Shown: in pieces, positions 24,588 to 33,935 of the stretch
How the letters are laid out: the number at the start of each line of letters is the position of its first letter
Numbering within the stretch: position 1 is the first letter of the stretch
From: Treponema sp.
GTDB lineage: Bacteria; Spirochaetota; Spirochaetia; Treponematales; Treponemataceae
Length of the DNA: 47,220 nt
NCBI GenBank assembly: GCA_017616165.1
Contig: JAFZYR010000026.1
Location: forward strand, 1 to 47,220
Direction: 5' to 3'
Notes under the pieces: generated by a model
Database searches by the model: none
What the model saw: only the letters and a program-made list of their open reading frames with translations
What the model was told of the DNA's origin: nothing
Translations under genes and position numbers: made by a program

Positions 24588-25376
24588 CTATTTAATTTCT
24601 ATTCCGCCAACGTCAGTTTTAATTTTGATTGTCTTGCTGGTGTTTCCCTGCTGGCTGTACCTGCGCTTGGCATTTGCACCATTAACCTGGATTGCACCTA
24701 CATCAGACCTGGCATCTATATTATATTCATTGATTGCCTGTGTAAGCTCAACACTTATAGCACCAACATCAGAATTTGCCTTAAGCTGGTGGAACTCTAC
24801 GTTCTTAATGGCAATGGCACCTACGTCGGTATTTGCGTTGATATTCTGCACGTCAATTCCCGACAATTCTACAGCGCCTACATCAATATCAAGATTGATT
24901 GCTTCAAGCTGGGTTCCAAAAGGAACTGTAATTACAATCTTGCAGTTGCCGTTTGTAACAAGCTTGCTTTTGTAGTCAGGCTGATTAATTTTGAGAGTAC
25001 CACCTGAAACTGTAATTCCAGGCTTTAAGCCCGCTTTAGTATACGAGCCGGAAATCTCAAAACGGTTTCCGCGTTCTATGGAAACGCCCATAACATGTGC
25101 GTCAATCTTAACAGAATCAAAGGCCTGAAGCTCATTTGTAAAGGCATTCTTGCCGCTTGTAGCCTCAATCTCTATATCAAAATCGTCGTCAAGGTCTTCG
25201 TCAAAATCATAATCATACTCATCGCTGGTAACACTTTTAAAGCCGTTTTTTATAGCTCTTGAAACCGTTCTTCCAACCGAAGGTCTTGCTGCAAATCTTA
25301 AATGAGAAGCAGCACCAATTATAATGCACGCAATTGTTACGCAGGTCAGAATTATCATGAAAATCTTTTTGTTCAT
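24588..25376 (-). CDS. DUF4097-type repeat protein with N-terminal membrane anchor
   Basis: The protein has 262 residues. A hydrophobic anchor or uncleaved signal lies at residues about 4-24, followed by a strongly acidic linker (YDYDFDEDLDDDFDIEIE). A right-handed beta-helix-like domain comes next, in which DVGAI or DVGGI recurs about every 20 residues, as in the DUF4097 'putative adhesin' family. Such proteins are usually encoded with a HAAS/DUF1700 membrane protein and a PadR regulator, which is the arrangement here. Its start overlaps the stop of the membrane-protein gene by one base with GGAGG upstream. The biochemical role is unknown. Confidence 0.82.
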   Translation of the reverse strand: MNKKIFMIILTCVTIACIIIGAASHLRFAARPSVGRTVSRAIKNGFKSVTSDEYDYDFDEDLDDDFDIEIEATSGKNAFTNELQAFDSVKIDAHVMGVSIERGNRFEISGSYTKAGLKPGITVSGGTLKINQPDYKSKLVTNGNCKIVITVPFGTQLEAINLDIDVGAVELSGIDVQNINANTDVGAIAIKNVEFHQLKANSDVGAISVELTQAINEYNIDARSDVGAIQVNGANAKRRYSQQGNTSKTIKIKTDVGGIEIK

Positions 25377-26344
25377 TATTCACCTCCATAGATGCTGTCT
25401 ATAAGTCTTCTTACAACGCCGGCAATCGGCCAGATAATCCAGGTAATGCCCCACTGGAAGGTAAGGAAGCTTATACAAAGATATACACAAGTTACCGAAG
25501 GCCAATATACAGACATTATAACTCTTACAGTTTTGTTGGTATATACAGGCTCCTTATCCTTTGACTGAACATAAGCACCACCGATTGTTTCTTCAGAATT
25601 GAGTGCAAGGAGCTTCTGGTAAAGCTTGTAGCGGCTGCTGCTGTAAATTATAAAGGCAACTCCCACTGCAACAAACAAAAGAACAAAAACTCCGCCCCAG
25701 TTTTCTGAAATGCGCAGGTGACCATCGCCTATTATGATTGCAGGAATTGAACAGCATACACAAAGGGCAATACCGGTACAGAACATGGCTGTATGAACAG
25801 ACTGGAACTTTCTTTTTTCTGCTACAACAAAATCTGCAGTAGAAGGACTTATTGAACAAGGCTCATATTTTATAAAGCGCCACTGTTCTGTTCTATTGCC
25901 ACCCAGGATGCAAAGAGCAACACCAACGGCAATCAATACAAAAAGAAGAGTAGGTCCAACCCAGATAATACTATCCATCTCGCCAAGAATTATTGTAGGA
26001 ACCGGACACAGAATGAACAGGGCTACACCAATTGCAGTGAATAAAATAGAAGCAATCTTGTCATTAATGTATTCCTTAATTTCTTCCATTGTTACATTGC
26101 GGCGGTTGCGTTCCTTCTTTTCGCCAATAACCTCTTTAATGCCAAGTGAGGCAGATACCTCATCAAGATTACCAAACTCTGCAATAACCTTTGCTACTGC
26201 TTCGTTTTCTGTTTTTCCTTCGCGAATAAGCTCTGTGTACTTGTCTTCCATCATCTGGAGCAGCTCGCGTTTTGCCTTCAATACTTCATCTGTATTAGGA
26301 AGGTTTCTGAACATCGATTCAAGATAATTTTTAATAGTTTCCAT
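25376..26344 (-). CDS. HAAS-domain membrane protein of the PadR module
   Basis: This is a 322-residue membrane protein. Residues 1-75 (NYLESMFRNLPN, then ELLQMMEDKYTELIREGKTENEAVAKVIAEFG) match the helical HAAS domain found in proteins controlled by PadR regulators. Residues about 100-320 contain about six hydrophobic segments with short loops. The start lies 14 bp inside the end of padR with GAGG six bases upstream, so translation is coupled. It probably works with the DUF4097 protein in an envelope response, as in Firmicutes modules of this layout; this is inference from gene order. Confidence 0.8.
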   Translation of the reverse strand: METIKNYLESMFRNLPNTDEVLKAKRELLQMMEDKYTELIREGKTENEAVAKVIAEFGNLDEVSASLGIKEVIGEKKERNRRNVTMEEIKEYINDKIASILFTAIGVALFILCPVPTIILGEMDSIIWVGPTLLFVLIAVGVALCILGGNRTEQWRFIKYEPCSISPSTADFVVAEKRKFQSVHTAMFCTGIALCVCCSIPAIIIGDGHLRISENWGGVFVLLFVAVGVAFIIYSSSRYKLYQKLLALNSEETIGGAYVQSKDKEPVYTNKTVRVIMSVYWPSVTCVYLCISFLTFQWGITWIIWPIAGVVRRLIDSIYGGE

Positions 26345-26687
26345 TTGCAGCCTCCTCTCTCTGGCTTATAAATTTTTCTACCACTTCCTTGGTAAGCTTC
26401 CATTCATCACATTTTTCATCATAATAAGATTTGCCCTTGTCGGTTATGCGGTAATAGGTTCTGCGCTTGCCGTTTTCGGCTTCCTGTGAATATGATTCCA
26501 CGTATCCGTTTTCTTCCATACGCGTAAAGGCAGAATATAGCGTCGTTTCCTTTATAATGTATTTTTCCGACGTCAAAGCCTTTATGCTTTTGGAAATTTC
26601 ATATCCGTAGGAAGGCGATTTCTTGAGCAGGCAGAGAATCATCGTATCGTTATAACCACGGATGACATCACTGCTGATTGAAATCAT
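26331..26687 (-). CDS. PadR-family transcriptional regulator
   Basis: This 118-residue winged-helix repressor shows the family pattern: MILCLLKKSPSYGYEISKSI (helix 1-2), ETTLYSAFTRMEENGYVESY (recognition helix and wing) and KRRTYYRITDKGKSYYDE. The ATG at 26687 is chosen because AGGAGG lies six bases upstream and the N terminus then matches PadR length. An in-frame ATG at 26780 lies inside a large leader hairpin. It heads the operon with the HAAS and DUF4097 genes and probably represses its own promoter through the TACTACGAC boxes. Confidence 0.9.
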   Translation of the reverse strand: MISISSDVIRGYNDTMILCLLKKSPSYGYEISKSIKALTSEKYIIKETTLYSAFTRMEENGYVESYSQEAENGKRRTYYRITDKGKSYYDEKCDEWKLTKEVVEKFISQREEAANGNY

Positions 26688-26714
26688 ATCAATCCTCCTG
26701 TTAGAATAATCTTG

Positions 26715-26807
26715 TTGTAAAGTCCAGGCCCTCCCGCTGCCAATAACCTCCGCCAGCTGAAGAAACCTGTCGGAGGCCATTGTCCGCTCCGGGCCTGGAC
26801 TTTACAA
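26715..26807 (-). repeat. Long inverted repeat (17-bp arms) in the padR leader
   Basis: TTGTAAAGTCCAGGCCC (26715-26731) is perfectly complementary in reverse to 26791-26807. The 59-bp centre contains a nested pair CCTCCG (26747-26752) and CGGAGG (26771-26776), plus CAAT (26741-26744) and ATTG (26779-26782). It lies wholly within the predicted padR 5' UTR, ending 15 bp before the AGGAGG. There is no T-tract, so it is not a simple terminator. It could be a structured leader or a MITE-like element. Confidence 0.85.
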
Positions 26808-26821
26808 TGCCTTCTTATAAC

Positions 26822-26839
26822 AGCAGTATTAATACTGCT
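26822..26839. promoter_or_regulatory. Perfect 18-bp palindrome in the padR leader
   Basis: AGCAGTATTAATACTGCT is a perfect palindrome. It lies between the PadR operator cluster and the long inverted repeat, inside the predicted 5' UTR. It may be a binding site for a dimeric regulator or form a short RNA hairpin. Confidence 0.6.
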
Positions 26840-26858
26840 TTCTTATACCTAAACAACT

Positions 26859-26926
26859 TACTACGTCAATCGTTACTACGACTGTCGTACTATATTTATC
26901 ATACTACGACTGATGGGGTATGTCAA
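26859..26926 (-). promoter_or_regulatory. padR operon promoter with TACTACGAC operator boxes
   Basis: On the minus strand, TTGACA (26926-26921) and TATGAT (26903-26898) are 17 bp apart, predicting a start near 26891. The box TACTACGAC occurs at 26902-26910 (over the -10) and 26874-26882. The second copy faces GTCGTACTA at 26884-26892, forming a 19-bp near-palindrome across the start site. A shorter copy TACTACG is at 26859-26865. This arrangement fits autorepression by PadR. Confidence 0.7.
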
Positions 26927-26971
26927 CACTTTTTTTAAAAATATGTTATAATAATTTTGTACGGAGTCCCC

Positions 26972-27787
26972 ATGACAAAAAGTCGACTTTTTTCAATTAT
27001 CACTATTGCCTGTTTTGTTTCTATACTGTGTATCCCGCTGGGAATTGTTCTGATGATTTATTACACCAGCTGGAAAAAGAAAACTAAAATCATTCTTACG
27101 CTTTCGCTCACAGCCTTTTATGCAGCGCTCATTGCCTTTGTGCTTTTTGTCAGACCTTCCATAAACAGCGGAGGCATTTCGTTGCCGTTCGGTTCAAACA
27201 GCGGCTATACTGCCTTTGATTCGGGTTCAGGCGGCTCGGGCAGTTCCAAGGGCGGAAAAAGCAGCGGCGGAAAATCAAAGGAACCAAGGCTGCAGGACAC
27301 CGAACGACTTCCTAAAAACGTAAAAAAATCTCAGGGCAGCGGGGCAAGCAAGGCCATCTACCCTATTTTATTTTTCCTTTTTATGCTGTTCCTTATAATC
27401 TGGTTAAATCTGCGCTCAAAGGGAAAATCCAATTATGAAAATCCTTATGTAGATACAAACAAATACAAGCTGCCGCTGGCGGACAACGCCAAAATGCCTA
27501 TGGTTCACTTTTTGCGACTGGAGCTTAACGAAAACGAAAAGCTTAATTTTGCAACCGAAACAAATCAAAAGGGAAACGAAGGAAACTTTGTTGTAACTAA
27601 TCAGAGGGCTGTTATATTTTCTGTACAGGAGAACGTAGAAATACCTCTGGAAGCAATAACCGGCATTTCTTCTGCAACCTCTACCGTAATGGTAATTGCA
27701 ACAACAGAAAAAAAATACTATGTATTCATGCCGGAAAATCAGATGAAATACGCACTTGCAGTTTTAAAATGGACTGCTAAAAAATAA
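26972..27787 (+). CDS. Membrane protein with PH-like C-terminal domain, function unknown
   Basis: This 271-residue protein is not recognised as a named family. Two hydrophobic segments (about residues 5-32 and 38-60) are followed by a Gly/Ser/Lys-rich low-complexity linker (residues about 75-105), a third hydrophobic segment (about 118-137) and a soluble tail. The tail (about 175-271: GNFVVTNQRAVIFSV, then IPLEAITGISSATSTVMVIAT) resembles bacterial PH-like or GRAM-type domains. The ATG at 26972 has GGAG five bases upstream; an upstream TTG is rejected. A TATAAT at 26947-26952 could be its -10. It is divergent from padR, so the shared region may regulate both. Confidence 0.7.
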   Translation: MTKSRLFSIITIACFVSILCIPLGIVLMIYYTSWKKKTKIILTLSLTAFYAALIAFVLFVRPSINSGGISLPFGSNSGYTAFDSGSGGSGSSKGGKSSGGKSKEPRLQDTERLPKNVKKSQGSGASKAIYPILFFLFMLFLIIWLNLRSKGKSNYENPYVDTNKYKLPLADNAKMPMVHFLRLELNENEKLNFATETNQKGNEGNFVVTNQRAVIFSVQENVEIPLEAITGISSATSTVMVIATTEKKYYVFMPENQMKYALAVLKWTAKK

Positions 27788-27817
27788 AATCTATTTTTAC
27801 TCTACAGGAGATTCTTT

Positions 27818-30800
27818 ATGAAAACTTTACTCAAGGCAGCCTGCCTTTTCAGCGCTTTATGTATTTTTACCCTAGCCGGCTGCAAGGGATCAAAAGGCAA
27901 GGCTTCTTTTCAGTCAGCAGGAGCAACCAGCAAGATAAGCATTGCAAAGGAACGCACTCCGGTTGTAATGACGCTAAACAACGATGTTGCCTCCTTTGAT
28001 TCCATGACTCAGTTTTTTAAGCCGGATTATGCCAGAGAAGCTCCTGAAGATGCAGAAGAAACAGAAGGCACCGACGGTTCAAAAACCCAGGGCTCAAAGG
28101 GCAAAAAGAATTCCAAGCCCACAACCTCGGTTATTCCGGGACTACGAAAGCTTACTGAATATCTGACCTCTTATACTTCCGAGAAAAAACGAATTAAGCT
28201 GCCGGAGACAAAAAAGGCAGACTCTCAAAAGGAAGAGGATTATTCGGACAGACCATTAACTGTAGAAGACTGGGGTCCAAAAACAAGCATAGTTTCGGAA
28301 GCAGAAAACCCAAGCTTTTATGTAATTTTTTCGGTTCCGGTGCGCACGCTCACAAGCCTTGATACTGCCGAAGACGCTGCGACAATAATGAGCATTGAAC
28401 CAAAGCTCAAGGGAAGCTACCACTGGTACGGAACCCAGCACATTAGCTTTGAAGCCGAAGAGCCGGCAGATCCGTCAACAGTTTATACAATCAGGGTAAA
28501 GTCAGACCTTACTTCCATTTACGGTGACACAATCACAGGAGAAACAACCTTTAAAACAAAGGCCGAGCCTGTTCAGATAAAAAACATTTACGGCGGTTAT
28601 ATAAAGGAAAGGGATTTTGCCTATGACAATACAACAGGTGCCCTTCCCCCTTACGAAAACCGCGTGTTTGTACGCACCAACTATCTGCTTACTGCCGATG
28701 CACTTGCAGACAGACTGGAGCTTTTTATTGGAGAACAAAGGCTTAGCCGTTCAGACTTTACGGTAGAAGGTGACTTTACCAACAAATCCTTCAGCTGGTG
28801 GAAAAACGAGCCTGAATGTGACGTGGATAAAAATAAAACAAACTCCTTTACGGTAATAATAAATGCAGAGGTTCCGCACAATAAAGTCATCACGGTAAAA
28901 TCTGCAGATGACACAAGAAAGTTTACCTACAAAACCCTTCAGCCGTTTGATGACCAGGGGGTTCCGGAATACGCAAGCTATACCTCAGGCAATCTTGGAA
29001 ATCCTATTACAGTAAGACTTACCCAGGCTGTAGACCTGCAGATGGTTCTGGACAAGATTCAGATACGCACAATGGACGACAAGGTTCTTCCGCTTACCAA
29101 AGACAATGTTATTATAAACGGCCGCTATCTTACCATTCACAGTCTTCCGCTCGAAATGGATACCCAGTATCGCTTTTATTTTATGAAGGGCTTTAAGGAT
29201 ATTTACGGTCAGACCTATAGCGACGGCAAATATAATTATTATCAGGAATTCCGTACACGCCCTGTAAAGGCTTATGTTAAGTACCTTGATTACGGAACAA
29301 AAATGCTGGAGGCCCAGTTCCCGCACAAGCTTATTTACGAGTATCAGAATGCAAACGAGGGCTCCTGGTATAAGGTCAGCAGCGTTTTAAATCCGCTTTT
29401 TACAACCGAAGAAAAAATATACGGCGACAAAATAATGATTGATCCGGGCGAAAAAAACAGACGCCAGTTTAAGGAAATAAATCTTGATGATTATCTTACA
29501 AACGGCCGCGGCTTTGTTCGCTTTGATGCCGAAACAAAATACAACACAATTAATTACAACAACGAGCTTGTAGAAAAATCAGATAAAAACCTTATTACAA
29601 TTCAGGTAACAGATCTTGGAATTACAACGCGAATGGGTATAAACCGTGCTGTTGTAATGGTAAGAAGTCTTTCTACAAATGAGCCGGTAGCCGATGCCGA
29701 CGTTTATATTATTCATGATATTAGTGACTTTATTAACGATCCGATTGCTCCAGATCATGTAATTGCGCAGGGTAAAACAGACAAGGACGGACTTGCTGTA
29801 ATAAATTATACCGAAGCCCAGATTGTGGCTTATGAATCAGAATCAAAATATCAGTACAGCTACAACGACAAGCTTGGTGTTTATGTAAGCAAGGGCGACG
29901 ACAAGGCTGTTTTTATTCCTACATCTCACAATTCGTGGAGGGACGGAGTTACAACCGCTAACCGTCAGGCAGCACGCAAGCCTGTTCAGCGAACCTTTAT
30001 GTTTGTTGACCGTGGTGTTTACCGTCCTGGCGAAACTGTTACCTTCCGCGGCATAGACAGGGATCAGGTCTTAGGAAGCCTTGTCGTTCATAAGGGCAAC
30101 TATACAGTTACTCCTCAGGAGGGCTGGTGGAAGGGCCAACCTATTGCAGAGCCTATAAAAGGAACTCTTTCCGAAAGCGGCGGCTTTTACGGCTCATTTA
30201 AAATTCCGGATGAACTGGAGCCTGGAACCTATACAATCCGCTATACCAGAGCAGATGCCAAGGATGAATACGACTACGAATCTGTATATTTTAAGGTTGC
30301 AGAATTTGAACGCGTAAAGACAACTGCTTCCATTACAATTCCAGAGGTTACCTACTACAGCGGCGACACGCTTACAGCAGAGCTTTTTGCAGAATATCTT
30401 GCAGGCGGCGCCTTGAGTGGAGCGGGCTACGAAAGCACCTGGTACAAGCAGGCCCTGAATATGACCTTTAATACTCCGGATACAAAGGGTTATTCGTTTG
30501 GTCCGGACCTTTATTCTTACCGCAGCTATTATTCCGAAACAGACGGCAAGCTCAACGCAGAAGGAAAGGCAAACCTTACCTGTAACTCCGAAAAAATTAC
30601 GGACGGAACTGCCTACCAGTACCGCGTAGAAGCCGCAGTAACCGATGTTTCTAACCAGCGCATTTCTACTCAAAGTCAGGTTATTGTTCATCCTGCAAAA
30701 TTCTATGTGGGTTTAAAGAGCACAAGAACAGGCGGCGGCTTTGCAAAAAAAGACAACAAGCTTGAATTTGATTATATTCTTACAGACATAAACGGAGAGC

Positions 30801-33800
30801 TTTTGAATAATGCTTCTAAAAAGGCTGCCTCTGTAAGCTATACACTCACACGCGAAGAATGGACAATGATTCACGAGCAGAGCGTAGACAACACACTTTA
30901 TACACGCTACGAGCGCCAGGATGTAGAAGAAGCAACCGGCAGCGTAGAAATCAAGCAGAAGGGCAAGCTCGAAATTACTCCTGTAAATTCAGGCTGGTAC
31001 ACCCTCAAGCTCACTGGTACAGACACAGACGGCAACACAGTCGTTACAGAATACGGCTTTTATGTAACAGGCGGCTCTTCTTACCGCTACAACAACTATA
31101 ATTCAGAAGCTATAAACCTTACACCGGACCAGTCACAGTACAACCCTGGAGACACTGCTCAGGTGCTCATGGAAAGTCCGCTTCCTGCAGGTGACTATCT
31201 TATTACAGTAGAACGCGAAGGAATCTTTACCGAAGAAATCAGGCATTTTGATTCTCCTGCAAATGTAATTGAAGTTCCTATTGCAACAAACTATGTGCCT
31301 GTAATTTATGTTGCAGTTTCTTCTTATTCTGTGCGAAACGGAGAGCCTACCCATGAATACGGAGAGCCGGATCTGGACAAGCCTAAGGGCTACTTTGGCG
31401 TAACACCGCTTTTTGTAAATCCTTATGTAAGAGCCTTTAGTGTAAAGGTAGAAAGCGACAAGCCGACCTACAAGCCTGGTGAAACTGCAACCTTGACACT
31501 TACTGCTACCAAGGGTGGAAAGCCTGTTTCAAATGCAGAGCTTACCGTTATGGCAGTAGACCGCGGTGTTCTTGATCTGATTAATTACCATGTTCCAAAT
31601 CCTATTGAATATTTCTATTCAAGCTACAACTACCCTCTGCGTGTAAGAGGTGGAGACTCACGTGCACTTTTGATGGACCCTGTTTCTTACAGCATCAAGG
31701 ATCTGCTTGGTGGAGATGCCTCCGAAGAAGAAAAGGATGAAGACAGCGAACGCAAGGACTTTAGGCCTACAGCTGTATTTGAACCTGTTGTAATGACAGA
31801 CAAGGACGGAAAAGCAACCGTAACCTTTAAGCTGCCGGACAGCCTTACAACCTACAGGGTTACTGCCTTTGGTGTAAAGGACGACCTTTTTGCCCTGCAG
31901 GAGGATGAATTTGCAGTTCAGAATCCTATAAATGTTCAGCAGGTTCAGCCAAGAAAGCTACGCGAACGCGATACTGCAGAATGCGGTGTGCTCATAACAA
32001 ACCTTGACGGCGAAGGCCACGAAATTACCGTAAGCCTTGAGGCCCGCACCCCTACCAAAAACACCTCTCAGGATGAACGCGAAGGCCGCATTACTGTTCC
32101 TGGTGTTGCAGTTGTAGACGGAGAAGCTACTCACAAGGTATGGGTTGCAAGCGGCGAAAGCACTGTTGTTTATTTTGATGTTGCAGCCCAGCAGCAGGGA
32201 ACCGTTGAACTGGTTTATACTGTAAGCTCCGACATACTCAACGAAAAGCTCAATTCTCCTGTAAAGATTGAAAAGACCTTTACCTACGAAACTGTTGCAG
32301 CCTACGGCGCGCTTGATGATGACAAAAAATCAAAGCAGAGCGAAATTGAACAGCTTGCAATTCCAGGCTTTGCAAAGGAAGGACGAGGTGACCTTACCTT
32401 TACAATTGATGCAACAAGACTTGGTATGCTTAGCGGTGCAGTAAACTATCTGTTTGACTATCCTTACGGTTGTCTTGAACAGCAGTCAAGCGCAGTGCTG
32501 CCGCTCATTGCCTTTGGAGAATATATTGATGTATTTGGTCTTGATTCAAAGATTGCAGACATTAATAAATGCGTAAAAGCTTATATAAGCAGCTGGGGTA
32601 AGTATCAGCTAGAAGATGGAGGCTTCCCTTACTGGCCGGGCGGAACCTATTCCTCACTTTATGTAAGCATGCGCATGGCATATATTTATGTTCTTGGAAC
32701 ACAGCGCGGCTATAAACAGGAGGACTTTGGTTACAGCCTGCCAAAGCTTTTGAATTACATTTACAACAATGCAAACCTTTACGAAAGCTATTCTTATGAT
32801 TATCTTAAGGCCTATGCCGCTTACATCTTTACTCTTGCAGGCGATTCACGCATGAACGCTGTAATGGATAAGCTGTATGCAAAGCGTGCAGACCTTAATC
32901 TTTCTACACAGGCGCTGCTTGCCCTTGCCTATGCAAATACAGATCAGTCAAGGGCAAAGACTATTGCCGCAGAAATAAGAAGCTATCTGCAGATTGACGG
33001 CCGCACAGTAACAGTACTGCGCAAAACAAGAGCAGACATGTGGGACTGGTATAATTCCGACAGCGAACAGATGGCTCTTATTCTTCAGTTGTTTACTACA
33101 CTCAATCCAAAGGACAGTATGGTAGACAGACTCATCTATACCCTGCTGCAAAACCAGAGCCACGGTTACTGGAACAATACTGCAACTACAAGCCGTGTAC
33201 TGGAAGCAATTTATACCTACATACAAAAGCGCGAGCTTGACAAAACAGATTATTCTGCAAGCGTTAGTCTTGGAGGCAAGCAGGTGCTTAGTGGAAGCTT
33301 TAAGGGAGCCGATGCTAAGCCTGTAACACTCAAGCTGCCGTTTGAGGATGAAATAATCAACGGACTTGCAAAGGATACTCCTCAGGAAATTAAGCTTGAG
33401 AAAAATGGAAAGGGTAACCTGTACTACACAATCGAAATGCGCTATGCAATTATGGACGAAAATATCTACGCCCGCGATGAAGGTCTTAAGATTGAGTACA
33501 CAATTACAGATGCCGAAACCGGTGAAGTTGTAAACAAGCCTAATGAATCCGACAGCCTGCTCAAGCTTGTAAGCGGAAAAACCTACAAGGCAAGCATAAA
33601 GCTTTCTTCTTCAAAGGCACGAGATTATGTTGCTATGCGTGCCCCTGTTCCTTCCGGAGCCGAGATTCTTGATTCATCCCTGGTAACAACAGGATCTGTA
33701 GAAGAAGATAACAGCTGGGGAAGCTGGGGCCACTGGCTCAGTAACAAAACCATCCACGACAATGAAATAAGATTCTTCTGGGATGAGTTTGGTTCCGGTG

Positions 33801-33931
33801 CAACTACAGTAAACTTTACCTTCCGCGCTGCACGAAGAGGTGTTTATCCGCTTCCTCCTGTACAGGCAGAATGTATGTACGAAAGCGAAACCTTTGGCCG
33901 TTCAGACGGATACCTTTGTGTAATTGAATAG
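27818..33931 (+). CDS. Bacterial alpha-2-macroglobulin-like lipoprotein with thioester motif
   Basis: This very large (2037-residue) lipoprotein has a signal ending LAGC, so it should be anchored in the envelope. The long series of beta-rich MG-type domains fits bacterial alpha-2-macroglobulins, which trap attacking proteases. The thioester motif YGCLEQ (cysteine near residue 1552) is intact and is followed by an alpha-helical thioester-domain region (residues about 1560-1790) and a C-terminal receptor-like domain. PGETVTFRG and PGETATLTLTA mark typical MG-domain strands. The next gene, pbpC, overlaps by a few codons, the same pairing as yfhM-pbpC in enterobacteria, suggesting joint envelope defence and repair. 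AGGAG precedes the ATG. Confidence 0.93.
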   Translation: MKTLLKAACLFSALCIFTLAGCKGSKGKASFQSAGATSKISIAKERTPVVMTLNNDVASFDSMTQFFKPDYAREAPEDAEETEGTDGSKTQGSKGKKNSKPTTSVIPGLRKLTEYLTSYTSEKKRIKLPETKKADSQKEEDYSDRPLTVEDWGPKTSIVSEAENPSFYVIFSVPVRTLTSLDTAEDAATIMSIEPKLKGSYHWYGTQHISFEAEEPADPSTVYTIRVKSDLTSIYGDTITGETTFKTKAEPVQIKNIYGGYIKERDFAYDNTTGALPPYENRVFVRTNYLLTADALADRLELFIGEQRLSRSDFTVEGDFTNKSFSWWKNEPECDVDKNKTNSFTVIINAEVPHNKVITVKSADDTRKFTYKTLQPFDDQGVPEYASYTSGNLGNPITVRLTQAVDLQMVLDKIQIRTMDDKVLPLTKDNVIINGRYLTIHSLPLEMDTQYRFYFMKGFKDIYGQTYSDGKYNYYQEFRTRPVKAYVKYLDYGTKMLEAQFPHKLIYEYQNANEGSWYKVSSVLNPLFTTEEKIYGDKIMIDPGEKNRRQFKEINLDDYLTNGRGFVRFDAETKYNTINYNNELVEKSDKNLITIQVTDLGITTRMGINRAVVMVRSLSTNEPVADADVYIIHDISDFINDPIAPDHVIAQGKTDKDGLAVINYTEAQIVAYESESKYQYSYNDKLGVYVSKGDDKAVFIPTSHNSWRDGVTTANRQAARKPVQRTFMFVDRGVYRPGETVTFRGIDRDQVLGSLVVHKGNYTVTPQEGWWKGQPIAEPIKGTLSESGGFYGSFKIPDELEPGTYTIRYTRADAKDEYDYESVYFKVAEFERVKTTASITIPEVTYYSGDTLTAELFAEYLAGGALSGAGYESTWYKQALNMTFNTPDTKGYSFGPDLYSYRSYYSETDGKLNAEGKANLTCNSEKITDGTAYQYRVEAAVTDVSNQRISTQSQVIVHPAKFYVGLKSTRTGGGFAKKDNKLEFDYILTDINGELLNNASKKAASVSYTLTREEWTMIHEQSVDNTLYTRYERQDVEEATGSVEIKQKGKLEITPVNSGWYTLKLTGTDTDGNTVVTEYGFYVTGGSSYRYNNYNSEAINLTPDQSQYNPGDTAQVLMESPLPAGDYLITVEREGIFTEEIRHFDSPANVIEVPIATNYVPVIYVAVSSYSVRNGEPTHEYGEPDLDKPKGYFGVTPLFVNPYVRAFSVKVESDKPTYKPGETATLTLTATKGGKPVSNAELTVMAVDRGVLDLINYHVPNPIEYFYSSYNYPLRVRGGDSRALLMDPVSYSIKDLLGGDASEEEKDEDSERKDFRPTAVFEPVVMTDKDGKATVTFKLPDSLTTYRVTAFGVKDDLFALQEDEFAVQNPINVQQVQPRKLRERDTAECGVLITNLDGEGHEITVSLEARTPTKNTSQDEREGRITVPGVAVVDGEATHKVWVASGESTVVYFDVAAQQQGTVELVYTVSSDILNEKLNSPVKIEKTFTYETVAAYGALDDDKKSKQSEIEQLAIPGFAKEGRGDLTFTIDATRLGMLSGAVNYLFDYPYGCLEQQSSAVLPLIAFGEYIDVFGLDSKIADINKCVKAYISSWGKYQLEDGGFPYWPGGTYSSLYVSMRMAYIYVLGTQRGYKQEDFGYSLPKLLNYIYNNANLYESYSYDYLKAYAAYIFTLAGDSRMNAVMDKLYAKRADLNLSTQALLALAYANTDQSRAKTIAAEIRSYLQIDGRTVTVLRKTRADMWDWYNSDSEQMALILQLFTTLNPKDSMVDRLIYTLLQNQSHGYWNNTATTSRVLEAIYTYIQKRELDKTDYSASVSLGGKQVLSGSFKGADAKPVTLKLPFEDEIINGLAKDTPQEIKLEKNGKGNLYYTIEMRYAIMDENIYARDEGLKIEYTITDAETGEVVNKPNESDSLLKLVSGKTYKASIKLSSSKARDYVAMRAPVPSGAEILDSSLVTTGSVEEDNSWGSWGHWLSNKTIHDNEIRFFWDEFGSGATTVNFTFRAARRGVYPLPPVQAECMYESETFGRSDGYLCVIE

Positions 33932-33935
33932 GCCT

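Noticed and set aside
24198..25007. Long open frame (269 codons) on the plus strand opposite GH43 and the DUF4097 gene
   Set aside because: It lacks family features and a ribosome site and is fully covered by two convincing genes on the other strand.
26715..26807. Rho-independent terminator before padR
   Set aside because: No T-tract follows either arm, the centre is 59 bp, and a ribosome site for padR comes right after it.
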